Shown here: in pieces, positions 6,976-15,124 of the stretch | Layout of the letters: each line of letters begins with the position of its first letter | Numbering within the stretch: position 1 is the stretch's first letter | Source of the DNA: Hyphomicrobiales bacterium | GTDB taxonomy: Bacteria; Pseudomonadota; Alphaproteobacteria; Rhizobiales; Rhizobiaceae | Direction: 5' to 3' | DNA: 64,000 bases | NCBI GenBank assembly: GCA_900471605.1 | Contig: UCEY01000065.1 | Coordinates: 70,417-134,416, forward strand | The notes under the pieces: model-generated | What the model was told of the DNA's origin: nothing | Seen by the model: only the letters and a program-made list of their open reading frames with translations | Databases searched by the model: none | Position numbers and translations under genes: made by a program

Positions 6976-8799
6976 TCAGCGTCTTTCCTTGAGCGCCGTT
7001 TCATAGGCGGCGCGAGCCTTGTTGACTTCCGGCCGGACGGACACTTCCGGCACCGCGACATCCCACCAGAAGCCGCCGCCTTCGGGCGTCGGATAGGGAT
7101 CGGTATCGATGACGATCACCGTTGCAACCTTCGCCTCCCGCGCGCCGTTCAACGCCGCTTCCAGATCGGCGATCGAGGACACCTTGCGGGCATCCGCACC
7201 CATCGCCGCGGCATGGGCGACGAAATCGATCTGCATCGGGTTTACCTGGTTGGTGTGGGCGTAGAGATTGTTGAACTCGGCGCCGCCGGTCGCCATCTGC
7301 AGCCGGTTGATGCAGCCGTAGCCGCGGTTGTCGGTGATGACGACGGTGATCTTGACGCCCATGGCGACGGCGGTCGCAAGCTCCGAATTCATCATCATGT
7401 AGGACCCGTCGCCGACCATGACGATCACGTCGCGGTCCGGTTCGGCCATCTTGATGCCGAGCCCGCCGGCGATCTCGTAGCCCATGCACGAGAAACCGTA
7501 TTCCATGTGGTAGGAGAGCGGCCTGCCGGCCTTCCAGAGCTGATGCAGCTCGCCCGGCATGGTGCCGGCGGCGCACATGACAACCGTGTTGTCGCGCGAT
7601 GCGCGCTGCACGGCGCCGATCACCTGCATATCGGTCGGCAGCAGGTTTCCGTCTTCCGGGGCCGCGGTGACGGCATCCGCCTCGGCGAACCATGCCTCTT
7701 TCAAGCCCGTGCCGGCGGCAGCGAAACGTTTGTCGCCGAGTGCCGCGCCGATCAGCTCCAGTCCCACCTTGGCGTCGGAGACGAGCGGTATCGCCTCATG
7801 CTTTGCGCTGTCGTAAGGCTGGACATTGAGCGACAGGATACGCCGGCCTGGATTTTTGAAGAGCGCCCAGGAGCCGGTGGTGAAATCCTGGAAACGGGTG
7901 CCGATGCCGATCACCAGGTCGGCATTCTCGCAGACCGCATTGGCGCTCGAAGCCCCCGTGACGCCGACCGGGCCGAAGTTCGAGGCATGGTCCCAGGGCA
8001 GCGCCGACTTGCCGGCCTGGGTCTCGACGACCGGAATATTGTGCCGGCTGGCAAAAGCGGCGAGCGTTTCGGTCGCACCGGAAAAATGCACGCCGCCGCC
8101 GGCAACGATGACCGGGTTGCTTGCGGCCTTGATGGCCTCGACGGCACGCCTGAGTTCGTTCTCATCCGGCCGCGGCCGGCGCCAATGCCAGATTTTCCTG
8201 TTGAAGAAGCTTTCCGGATAGTCGTAGGCTTCGGCCTGCGTGTCCTGGCAGAAAGCCAACGTCACCGGCCCGCAATCGGCCGGGTCGGTCAAGGTCCGCA
8301 TGGCGCGCGGCAGCGCGGTCAGGAGGTGTTGCGGCCGGCTGATGCGGTCGAAATAACGGCTGACGGGCCTGAAGCAGTCGTTGACCGACGCAAGGCCGTC
8401 GCCGAAATTCTCGATCTGCTGCAGGACCGGATCAGGACCGCGACTGGCGAAGACGTCGCCCGGAATGAAAAGCACCGGCAGGCGGTTCACATGCGCAAGC
8501 GCTGCCGCCGTCACCATGTTGACCGCGCCGGGGCCGATCGAGGAGGTCACGGCCATCGCACGGCTGCGGCGGAGCTGTTTCGAATAGGCGATCGCCGCGT
8601 GGGCCATCGACTGCTCGTTCTGGCCGCGATAGGTCGGCAGCTCCTCGCGGATGCCTGCCAGCGCCTCGCCCATGCCGGCAACATTGCCGTGCCCGAAGAT
8701 CGCCCAGACGCCGGCGATGAAGGGAACCCCTTCCTCCGTCATCTGGTTTGCGAGATAGCGCACCATCGCCTGCGCGGCGGTCAGTCTCACCGTTTTCAT
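6976..8799 (-). CDS. iolD: 3D-(3,5/4)-trihydroxycyclohexane-1,2-dione hydrolase IolD
   Basis: The protein has 607 residues and is a thiamine-diphosphate enzyme that opens the trione ring to 5-deoxy-glucuronate. The cofactor motif is complete: GDG at 463-465 and the partner Asn at 491. The conserved glutamate lies in RGQNEQSMAH (E62). The start at 8799 follows GGAGGAG and overlaps the iolC stop by four bases. An in-frame start 18 codons upstream would lie inside iolC and was rejected. The length is normal for the family (about 610-640). Confidence 0.95.
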   Translation of the reverse strand: MKTVRLTAAQAMVRYLANQMTEEGVPFIAGVWAIFGHGNVAGMGEALAGIREELPTYRGQNEQSMAHAAIAYSKQLRRSRAMAVTSSIGPGAVNMVTAAALAHVNRLPVLFIPGDVFASRGPDPVLQQIENFGDGLASVNDCFRPVSRYFDRISRPQHLLTALPRAMRTLTDPADCGPVTLAFCQDTQAEAYDYPESFFNRKIWHWRRPRPDENELRRAVEAIKAASNPVIVAGGGVHFSGATETLAAFASRHNIPVVETQAGKSALPWDHASNFGPVGVTGASSANAVCENADLVIGIGTRFQDFTTGSWALFKNPGRRILSLNVQPYDSAKHEAIPLVSDAKVGLELIGAALGDKRFAAAGTGLKEAWFAEADAVTAAPEDGNLLPTDMQVIGAVQRASRDNTVVMCAAGTMPGELHQLWKAGRPLSYHMEYGFSCMGYEIAGGLGIKMAEPDRDVIVMVGDGSYMMMNSELATAVAMGVKITVVITDNRGYGCINRLQMATGGAEFNNLYAHTNQVNPMQIDFVAHAAAMGADARKVSSIADLEAALNGAREAKVATVIVIDTDPYPTPEGGGFWWDVAVPEVSVRPEVNKARAAYETALKERR

Positions 8800-10721
8800 C
8801 GGCCGTCTCCTCCGCTCCCGGCTCTGGCACGGGCCGTGTCCCAGGCCGTGCAAAGCTCTCGATATTTATGCGCCATGTCGGCGACCGCCGCGTCATCGTC
8901 CATCCTGCCGGCAAACCACTGCCGTGCGGCATCGGCGAAGATGGTCCGGCCGACCGCAAACCCCTTCACGAGACCAAAGCGCGCGGCCGTGACAAAGCTT
9001 TCCTCCAGCTCGGCCATCGGCGCATCCAGCCCGAGCACGACGATGCCGCGCACATAGGGATCATGCTTCTCGATCGCCGCGCAGGCATTCGCCCAGGCGG
9101 CTTCGCTCTTCATCGGCTCGAGCTTCCACCAGTCGGGATAGACGCCGATCTCGTAGAACCGCTCGATAATGTCGGAGACGGTCCGGTCGCCGGTCGGGCC
9201 GACCTTGGACGGGATCACTTCCAGCAGCATTTCCAGCCTGTTGCGGCGGGTCGCGGCGAACAGGCGCTTGACCACGTCCTCCTGTTTCTCACGCATTTCC
9301 GGCGGGTCGTCGGGATGGTAGAAACAGAGAACCTTGGCGACGTTGTCGACTGGCCATTCGGCAATGCCGCCGAGATCGGGGCCGAGTTCCGGCTCGAGCG
9401 TCAGCGGGCGGGAGCCCGGCCATTCCGCCGGCCGGCCGATCCAAAGCCCGGTGCCCGTCGCCTTGTAGAGCGTCTCGCGGCCGAGCCGGCCGTCGCACAG
9501 AATGCCATAGCCATGCCGATCGCCGGCAACGTCGAGGGCGGCCTGGAGGCAGAGCGACTTGAACGCGTCGATCCGCTCCGAGCTTTGGCCTGCCTCTTCG
9601 GCAATGACTTCGAGCTGCATGCGATGATCGAAGGCGAAGACGCGCATTTCCGGCCAGTCGCCGGTGCGGTTCGTCGACCAGTGCACCTGTTCCAGTGCCG
9701 CATCCTTGCGCAGCGCCCTGTCGCGAATGCCGGTGCGGAAGAAATACTGCAGCTCTTCCCAGCTCGGATAGGCCGGCGTGCAGCCATGCCGCGACACGGC
9801 GAAGGCGCCGCAGGCATTGGCGTATTTCAGCGCCGTCGGCCAGTCCTCGCCGGTCAGCCAGCCCTTGAGCAGGCCCGCCATGAAGCCGTCGCCCGCGCCG
9901 AGCACGTTGAAGACCTCGATCGGGAAACCCTGACCGGTCTGGCCCTTGTCGAGGCTGTCGGGGATATCGCCTTCGAAGACGACGGCGCCCATCGGTCCGC
10001 GCTTGCAGACCAGCGTCGCCCTGGAGACCTTGCGGACCGCCCTCAGCGCCTCGAGCGTGTCGGTCGAACCGCCGGCGATATGAAACTCCTCCTCCGTCCC
10101 GACCAGCAGGTCGAAGAGATGGAGGGTGGATTGCAGTTTGGCGGTCACCTTGCCGGACTCGATGAACCGGCTTTCACCCGCCTCATGGCCGGCAAGCCCC
10201 CAGAGGTTCGGGCGATAATCGATGTCGAGCGCGGTGCGGGCGCCGTTTTCACGGGCGAGCCGCAGCGCCTTCAGCACCGCCGCTTCGGTATTGGGATGGG
10301 ACAGATGCGTGCCGGTAACGCAGACGCAGCCGGCTTCGGCGATGAAACCGGGATCGATATCCTCTTCGCAGAGCGCCATGTCGGCACAGTTCTCGCGATA
10401 GAAGATCAGCGGGAACTGATGCTGGTCGCGGATGCCGAGAAGGACCAGCGCCGTCAGGCGTTCCGGGTCCGTCTTAACGCCGCGCACATCGACGCCCTCC
10501 CGGATCAGCTGCTCGCGGATGAACCGGCCCATGTGCTCGGCGCCGACGCGGGTGATCAGCGCCGACTTCAGCCCGAGGCGCGCCGCGCCGGCCGCGATAT
10601 TGGTCGGCGAACCGCCTATATATTTGTTGAAGGAGGCCATGTCCTCCAGGCGCCCGCCCACCTGCACGCCGTAGAGATCCACGGATGAACGGCCGATCGT
10701 GATGAGATCGAGTGACGCCAA
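8796..10721 (-). CDS. iolC: 5-dehydro-2-deoxygluconokinase fused to a DUF2090 aldolase (IolC)
   Basis: The protein has 641 residues in two domains. Residues 1 to about 330 form a PfkB sugar kinase with FNKYIGGSPTNIAAGAARLG near the N-terminus and the catalytic GAGD at 275-278. Residues from about 345 form a DUF2090 domain, thought to act as the aldolase that splits 5-dehydro-2-deoxy-6-phosphogluconate and so replaces a separate IolJ. This fusion is common in rhizobia. The start is a TTG at 10721, chosen because GGGAGG lies just upstream and the only nearby ATG is out of frame. It is the first gene of the iolCDEB operon. Confidence 0.95.
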   Translation of the reverse strand: MASLDLITIGRSSVDLYGVQVGGRLEDMASFNKYIGGSPTNIAAGAARLGLKSALITRVGAEHMGRFIREQLIREGVDVRGVKTDPERLTALVLLGIRDQHQFPLIFYRENCADMALCEEDIDPGFIAEAGCVCVTGTHLSHPNTEAAVLKALRLARENGARTALDIDYRPNLWGLAGHEAGESRFIESGKVTAKLQSTLHLFDLLVGTEEEFHIAGGSTDTLEALRAVRKVSRATLVCKRGPMGAVVFEGDIPDSLDKGQTGQGFPIEVFNVLGAGDGFMAGLLKGWLTGEDWPTALKYANACGAFAVSRHGCTPAYPSWEELQYFFRTGIRDRALRKDAALEQVHWSTNRTGDWPEMRVFAFDHRMQLEVIAEEAGQSSERIDAFKSLCLQAALDVAGDRHGYGILCDGRLGRETLYKATGTGLWIGRPAEWPGSRPLTLEPELGPDLGGIAEWPVDNVAKVLCFYHPDDPPEMREKQEDVVKRLFAATRRNRLEMLLEVIPSKVGPTGDRTVSDIIERFYEIGVYPDWWKLEPMKSEAAWANACAAIEKHDPYVRGIVVLGLDAPMAELEESFVTAARFGLVKGFAVGRTIFADAARQWFAGRMDDDAAVADMAHKYRELCTAWDTARARAGSGGDGR

Positions 10722-10781
10722 GATTTCCTCCCTTTCATGATGGCGGCGACCTCCGCTACCGTACCGCCATGCCAGAAATAG

Positions 10782-10810
10782 ATCATAAATTCCATTTTCT
10801 CAATTTTCAA
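10782..10810 (-). promoter_or_regulatory. Predicted promoter of iolCDEB
   Basis: On the minus strand, TTGAAA (complement of 10805-10810) and TATGAT (complement of 10782-10787) are separated by exactly 17 bases. Both differ from the sigma-70 consensus at one position. The spacer contains AAAATGGAAT, the same ten bases found at the left side of the IolR palindrome at 11694, so it carries at least one IolR half-site. Confidence 0.5.
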
Positions 10811-10819
10811 TATAAAAAT

Positions 10820-11641
10820 TCAAACTGCGACCGGTTTGGTGGTCCCCACACTGACCGCCAGCGCCGTGGCGAGACAGAGGGTGGCCGCCGGAGACCGGAA
10901 GGCGCCAAAATCGACTTCCGAGACCAGCAGCGTGACCGGCCGGAATTTCGCAAGCGGGCCGATCGCCGAATCGGTCATCGCCACGACGGGGATGTTGCGT
11001 GCGGCCGCGTTCTCGACGAGATCCAGGGTGGGCGACGAATAGGGCGAGAAGGTGATGGCCAGAAGAACGTCACCATCCCGGATGGCGTGCCGGTTGTCGA
11101 GCTTTCCGAGCGACGTATGCAGCACGCAAGGGACCTCCATCTTCTCGAAGATATAGGCCATGTAGGTCGCCGTCGAGAACGAACGACCCAGACCGACGAC
11201 ATGAATGACATTCGCCGCCGAGAGCAGGTTCGCCGCCTCGGTCAAGGTTGCCGGATCGACGGTATTCAGCAGGCTTTCCAGGGATGCCCGGCCAGCATCG
11301 ACGAATTCACCGAGAAGCGCGGAAGGGCTGCCCTCCTGCTTCTCCCGCAGGTGCTGCAGCCGCGTCGAATAATCCGGCCAGCCGCCGACATAGGACTCGC
11401 GAAACAGCCGCTGCATTTCGGAAAAGCCCGAAAAGCCGAGGATCTGGCAGAAGCGCATCAGGGCAGACGGCTGGACGCCCGCTCCTTCCGCCATTTCCGC
11501 GACGGTCGACACCGCGATGCGATCCCTGTTGGCGGCAACATAGTCGGCGCATTGACGCAGCCTTTTCGGCAGGTTTTCCGAAACTTCGAGAAGCCTTTCC
11601 TCGAACGCCTTCAAGCTCGCCGGCGATGCGTTTTCGTCCAT
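10820..11641 (-). CDS. iolR: Inositol catabolism repressor IolR (RpiR/SIS family)
   Basis: The protein has 273 residues. An N-terminal RpiR-type helix-turn-helix (about residues 1-77, with STVAEMAEGAGVQPSALMRF) is followed by a SIS sugar-phosphate-binding domain (about 120-250, with HVVGLGRSFSTATYMAY). In rhizobia this family represses the iol genes until an inositol metabolite binds. The start at 11641 follows an AGAGG site; an upstream in-frame GTG has no such site. It lies directly upstream of iolC on the same strand, with a 98-base gap holding a separate promoter. Its own promoter overlaps the palindrome at 11694. Confidence 0.85.
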   Translation of the reverse strand: MDENASPASLKAFEERLLEVSENLPKRLRQCADYVAANRDRIAVSTVAEMAEGAGVQPSALMRFCQILGFSGFSEMQRLFRESYVGGWPDYSTRLQHLREKQEGSPSALLGEFVDAGRASLESLLNTVDPATLTEAANLLSAANVIHVVGLGRSFSTATYMAYIFEKMEVPCVLHTSLGKLDNRHAIRDGDVLLAITFSPYSSPTLDLVENAAARNIPVVAMTDSAIGPLAKFRPVTLLVSEVDFGAFRSPAATLCLATALAVSVGTTKPVAV

Positions 11642-11680
11642 AAAGGCCTCTTCGTTCCTGCTTGACACACCCGAAATCGC

Positions 11681-11709
11681 AATCTAGCAAAATGGAATAG
11701 ATATTCCAA
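11681..11709 (-). promoter_or_regulatory. Predicted iolR promoter
   Basis: On the minus strand, TTGGAA (complement of 11704-11709) and TAGATT (complement of 11681-11686) are 17 bases apart. The palindrome at 11694-11707 overlaps the -35 element and spacer, which would give autorepression. Confidence 0.4.
11694..11707. promoter_or_regulatory. IolR operator (GGAA-N6-TTCC)
   Basis: The sequence GGAATAGATATTCC is a perfect match to the GGAA-N6-TTCC motif described for rhizobial IolR. It lies between divergent iolR and iolG, 129 bases before the iolG start. A TTGACA at 11662-11667 on the plus strand would place the iolG transcription start close to this site, so one repressor could control both directions. 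Confidence 0.75.
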
Positions 11710-11822
11710 TTCTGATCTGGACGAACCACAGCAATCGAGGCGCCGCCGGGGAAACGGACGATAACGTCAGGTGCCGGCGGGTTCACAGCAGCCGATCGAC
11801 TGCATCATCATGGGAGAACATC

Positions 11823-12818
11823 ATGGTCACGAAACTCGCGCTTCTCGGCGCAGGCCGGATCGGCAAGGTCCATGCGCGCGCCATCGCGGAGGATAAGCGG
11901 GCGAAGCTCGTTGCCGTCGCCGATGCCGTGACGGACGCGGCACAGGCGATCGCCGACAGCACCGGCTGCGCGGTCAGCACCATCGATGCGATCGAGGCCG
12001 ATCGCGATATCGATGCCGTCATCATCTGCACGCCGACCAATACCCATGCGGACCTGATCGAGCGTTTCGCCAAGGCCGGCAAGGCGATCTTCTGCGAAAA
12101 GCCGATCGACCTCGACGTCGAACGCGCGCGGGCCTGCGTGGAGACGGTGCGCAGGACCGGTGCCAAGGTGATGCTCGGCTTCAACCGCCGCTTCGACCCG
12201 CATTTCCGCGCCGTGCGCCAGGCGATCGACGACGGCAGGATCGGCAAGGTGGAAATGGTGACGATCACCAGCCGCGACCCCGGCCCGCCGCCGGCCGAAT
12301 ATATCAAGGTTTCCGGCGGCATATTCCGCGATATGACGATCCACGATTTCGACATGGCGCGCTTCCTGCTCGGCGAGGAAATCGACACCGTCATGGCGTC
12401 CGGCGCCGTATTGGTCGACCCGAAGATCGGCGAACTCGGCGATTACGACAGCGCGAGCCTGATCCTGACGACGAAAAGCGGCAGGCAGGCGATCATCTCC
12501 AATTCCCGCCGGGCGAGCTACGGTTATGACCAGCGCATCGAGGTGCACGGATCGCTCGGCTCGGTCGCGGCGGAAAACCAGCGGCCGGTGTCGATCGAGA
12601 TCGCCAACAAGGACGGCTACACCCGCCCACCGCTGCACGACTTCTTCATGACGCGTTACACGGCGGCCTATGCGGCGGAAATCTCCGCCTTCATCGATTG
12701 CCTCGAAAGCGGTTCGGCTCCCTCGCCTTCGGCCGAAGACGGCGTGATCGCGCTGGCGCTCGCCGACGCGGCCCTGCTCGCCGCCACTGAGGGCAAGGCG
12801 GTCAAGGTCTCGTACTGA
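11823..12818 (+). CDS. iolG: Inositol 2-dehydrogenase (IolG/IdhA)
   Basis: The protein has 331 residues and is of the Gfo/Idh/MocA family. It oxidises myo-inositol to scyllo-inosose with NAD, the first step of the pathway whose later enzymes are encoded to the left. The Rossmann motif GAGRIG is at residues 9-14. The catalytic set seen in characterised inositol dehydrogenases is present: K93 in EKP, D170 and H174 in FRDMTIHDFD. GFNRRFDPHF is also typical of the subgroup. The start ATG follows GGGAGA. It is transcribed away from iolR, with the operator between them. Confidence 0.92.
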   Translation: MVTKLALLGAGRIGKVHARAIAEDKRAKLVAVADAVTDAAQAIADSTGCAVSTIDAIEADRDIDAVIICTPTNTHADLIERFAKAGKAIFCEKPIDLDVERARACVETVRRTGAKVMLGFNRRFDPHFRAVRQAIDDGRIGKVEMVTITSRDPGPPPAEYIKVSGGIFRDMTIHDFDMARFLLGEEIDTVMASGAVLVDPKIGELGDYDSASLILTTKSGRQAIISNSRRASYGYDQRIEVHGSLGSVAAENQRPVSIEIANKDGYTRPPLHDFFMTRYTAAYAAEISAFIDCLESGSAPSPSAEDGVIALALADAALLAATEGKAVKVSY

Positions 12819-12824
12819 ACCGCC

Positions 12825-13826
12825 TCAGCCGCCCCTCACCGATCCGCGCCAGACGAGTTCCGCATCAAGCCTTCGGGAATTCGTCTCGGCCGGCGTGACC
12901 TGATCGAGCCAGGTCACGGCCTCGGCCGCGATCTGCTCGACCGGCTGGGCAAAAGTCGTGAGATTGTAGGACGACCAGGACGCCTGCTCGATATCGTCGA
13001 AACCGACGACGCAGAGCTCCGACGGGATCGCGAGGTTGAACTGGTGCCGTGCGGCATCCATCAGCCCGCAGGCGAGCAGGTCGTTAACGCAGAAGATCGC
13101 GTCGGGCCGATTCTCGCGGGTGAGCAGCCGCTGCGCCAGCACCACCCCGCTCTGATAGGTGGTCGAACCGAAGCGTTCGACGGTGACGTCGATGCCGTGA
13201 TCACGGCCGGCGGCACGAAATGCCTCTTCGCGGGCAATCAGGCTCGGCGTCATTGCCTCCGAATTGGCGAAGGCGAAGTTGCGGCAGCCGGCGCGCAACA
13301 TCGCAATGAATCCGCGCCGCGCCGCCTCGCGATCGTGGAGATTGATCATCAACGCGCCGTCCCGGTCTTCGTCCCGGTTGATCAGCACCAGCCGCTGGCC
13401 GCTCTTCAGGCATAGATCGGTGATCGACTTGTCCGGCATGCCGGACAGGATGATCGAGGCATCCGCCCTGTAGCTGATCGCCTGGCGCAGCGCCTGGTCG
13501 ACGCTGTCGTCGGAGCGATCGGTATTGATCAGCATCGCGATCTTCGAGGCGCCCTGAAGCTGGCCGGTGAGCGCGCGGATGAGGCTGGCGCGGTAGGGCG
13601 TGTCGAGTTCGGAAACGATCAGGCAGACGATGCCGCTTTCGTTGCGCATCAGCCCGCGGGCCAGATGGTTGACGTGGTAGCCGAGTTCCTCCGCCGCCTC
13701 GATCACCCGCCGCCTCGTCTCCTCGGAAACGCTCGCGCCCGGCGTGAACGTACGCGAAACAGCCGACCGGGACACGCCGGCCCGGTCAGCGACTTCCTTG
13801 GCGCTGACGAAAATCTTGCGGCTCAT
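12825..13826 (-). CDS. LacI-family transcriptional regulator
   Basis: The protein has 333 residues. The LacI-type helix-turn-helix (SAKEVADRAGVSRSAVSR) starts at residue 8, followed by a hinge and a periplasmic-binding-protein-like effector domain (NRPDAIFCVNDLLACGLMDA, VGFDDIEQASW). The start at 13826 follows GGGAGAGG; an upstream in-frame ATG would add a Cys-rich stretch unlike the family. The gene is divergent from the importer genes at 14018, and two matching 16-bp operators lie between them. It is therefore the likely repressor of the importer operon and of itself. The inducer is unknown. Confidence 0.9.
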   Translation of the reverse strand: MSRKIFVSAKEVADRAGVSRSAVSRTFTPGASVSEETRRRVIEAAEELGYHVNHLARGLMRNESGIVCLIVSELDTPYRASLIRALTGQLQGASKIAMLINTDRSDDSVDQALRQAISYRADASIILSGMPDKSITDLCLKSGQRLVLINRDEDRDGALMINLHDREAARRGFIAMLRAGCRNFAFANSEAMTPSLIAREEAFRAAGRDHGIDVTVERFGSTTYQSGVVLAQRLLTRENRPDAIFCVNDLLACGLMDAARHQFNLAIPSELCVVGFDDIEQASWSSYNLTTFAQPVEQIAAEAVTWLDQVTPAETNSRRLDAELVWRGSVRGG

Positions 13827-13859
13827 CGCCCTCTCCCTTGCCTCAATCAATGCCCAGTT

Positions 13860-13875
13860 TTGCAAGCGAGTGCAA
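13860..13875. promoter_or_regulatory. LacI-type operator 1
   Basis: TTGCAAGCGAGTGCAA is an inverted repeat (TTGCA-N6-TGCAA) 34 bases upstream of the regulator start. Its reverse complement differs from operator 2 at a single base, so it would allow autoregulation. Confidence 0.7.
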
Positions 13876-13957
13876 CAGCAGGATGACAAGCACTGTGGCG
13901 AAGCACCGAATTCTTTAGCGATTTGTTATTGACAACATCCACAACTACGTGAAACCA

Positions 13958-13973
13958 TTGCACACGCTTGCAA
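13958..13973. promoter_or_regulatory. LacI-type operator 2 at the importer promoter
   Basis: TTGCACACGCTTGCAA lies 24 bases downstream of a consensus TTGACA (-35) at 13929-13934. That places it over the likely -10 region and transcription start of the importer operon. The two operators are 98 bases apart (start to start), a distance compatible with DNA looping. Confidence 0.7.
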
Positions 13974-14017
13974 AGGCGGGTGATGTGGAGGCGTCACCAT
14001 AATCTGGGAGGATAATC

Positions 14018-15043
14018 ATGCGCCTGGCTTTGACGGCCGCCGCTCTCGCGGCCGGCTTGACTATGAATGCATCGGCATCTCGCGCCGCAGAAGAACTCAA
14101 CCTGATCTGCTCCGCCGACGTGGTGATCTGCGAGATGATGCAGCAGATGTTCCAGAAGGAAACCGGTATTCAGGTGAACATGGTTCGCCTGTCGTCCGGC
14201 GAGACCTATGCCAAGATCCGCGCCGAGGCGCGTAACCCGAAAACGGATATCTGGTGGGCCGGCACCGGCGATCCGCACCTGCAGGCGGCCTCCGAAGGGC
14301 TGACCCAGGAATACAAGTCGCCGCTTCTCGGAGAGCTGAACGACTGGGCGAAGAAGCAGGCGGAAAGCTCCGGCTTCCGTACTGTCGGCGTTTATGCCGG
14401 CGCGCTCGGCTGGGGCTACAATACCGAACTCTTCAAGCAGAAGAACTACAAGGAACCGAAGTGCTGGTCAGACCTTCTGGACGCCTCGTTCAAGGGCGAG
14501 ATCCAGATGGCCAACCCGAATTCGTCCGGCACCGCCTATACCGCTCTGGCGACGCTCGTGCAGATCATGGGTGAGGACAAGGCATTCGACTACCTGAAGA
14601 AACTCAACGCCAACGTTTCGCAATACACCAAGTCGGGCTCGGCGCCGGTCAAGGCGGCCGCCCGCGGCGAGACGGCGATCGGCATCGTCTTCATGCACGA
14701 TGCGGTGGCCCAGACGGTGGAGGGTTTCCCGGTCAAGTCGATCGCGCCCTGCGAGGGCACCGGCTACGAAATCGGCTCGATGTCGATCGTCAAGGGCGCC
14801 CGCAACCTGGAAAACGCCAAGAAGTGGTATGACTGGGCTCTGAAAGCCGACGTGCAGTCGCACATGAAGGAGGCGAAATCGTTCCAGCTGCCGTCGAACG
14901 CCAAGGCCGAGGTGCCGAAGGAATCGCCGAAATTTTCGGACATCAAGCTGATCGACTACGACTTCGCCAAATACGGCGATCCCAATACCCGCAAGAAACT
15001 GCTCGAGCGCTGGGACAAGGAGATCGGCGCCAACGCCAACTGA
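14018..15043 (+). CDS. Periplasmic binding protein, AfuA/FbpA-like
   Basis: The protein has 341 residues with a signal peptide of about 23 residues. The mature protein starts LNLICSADVVICEMM and has the SSGETYAKIRAEARNPKTDI and ANPNSSGTAYT segments of the ferric-ion/AfuA-type binding proteins. Members bind ferric iron, phosphonates or sugar phosphates. The following genes encode a double permease, an ATPase and an inositol-monophosphatase-family enzyme. A phosphorylated polyol or sugar is therefore more likely than iron, but this is inference. It is the first gene of the LacI-controlled operon. Confidence 0.75.
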   Translation: MRLALTAAALAAGLTMNASASRAAEELNLICSADVVICEMMQQMFQKETGIQVNMVRLSSGETYAKIRAEARNPKTDIWWAGTGDPHLQAASEGLTQEYKSPLLGELNDWAKKQAESSGFRTVGVYAGALGWGYNTELFKQKNYKEPKCWSDLLDASFKGEIQMANPNSSGTAYTALATLVQIMGEDKAFDYLKKLNANVSQYTKSGSAPVKAAARGETAIGIVFMHDAVAQTVEGFPVKSIAPCEGTGYEIGSMSIVKGARNLENAKKWYDWALKADVQSHMKEAKSFQLPSNAKAEVPKESPKFSDIKLIDYDFAKYGDPNTRKKLLERWDKEIGANAN

Positions 15044-15124
15044 TCCCGATCGCCGTCGTCGCGCTGCGGCTGGGCTGTAGCGCGACCGAACTTTCCATGC
15101 TCTCGATGAGGTTCCCGGCCGGCC

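Noticed and set aside
8748..10688. Long open frame (646 codons) on the plus strand
   Set aside because: It is antisense to iolC, which has all kinase and DUF2090 features.
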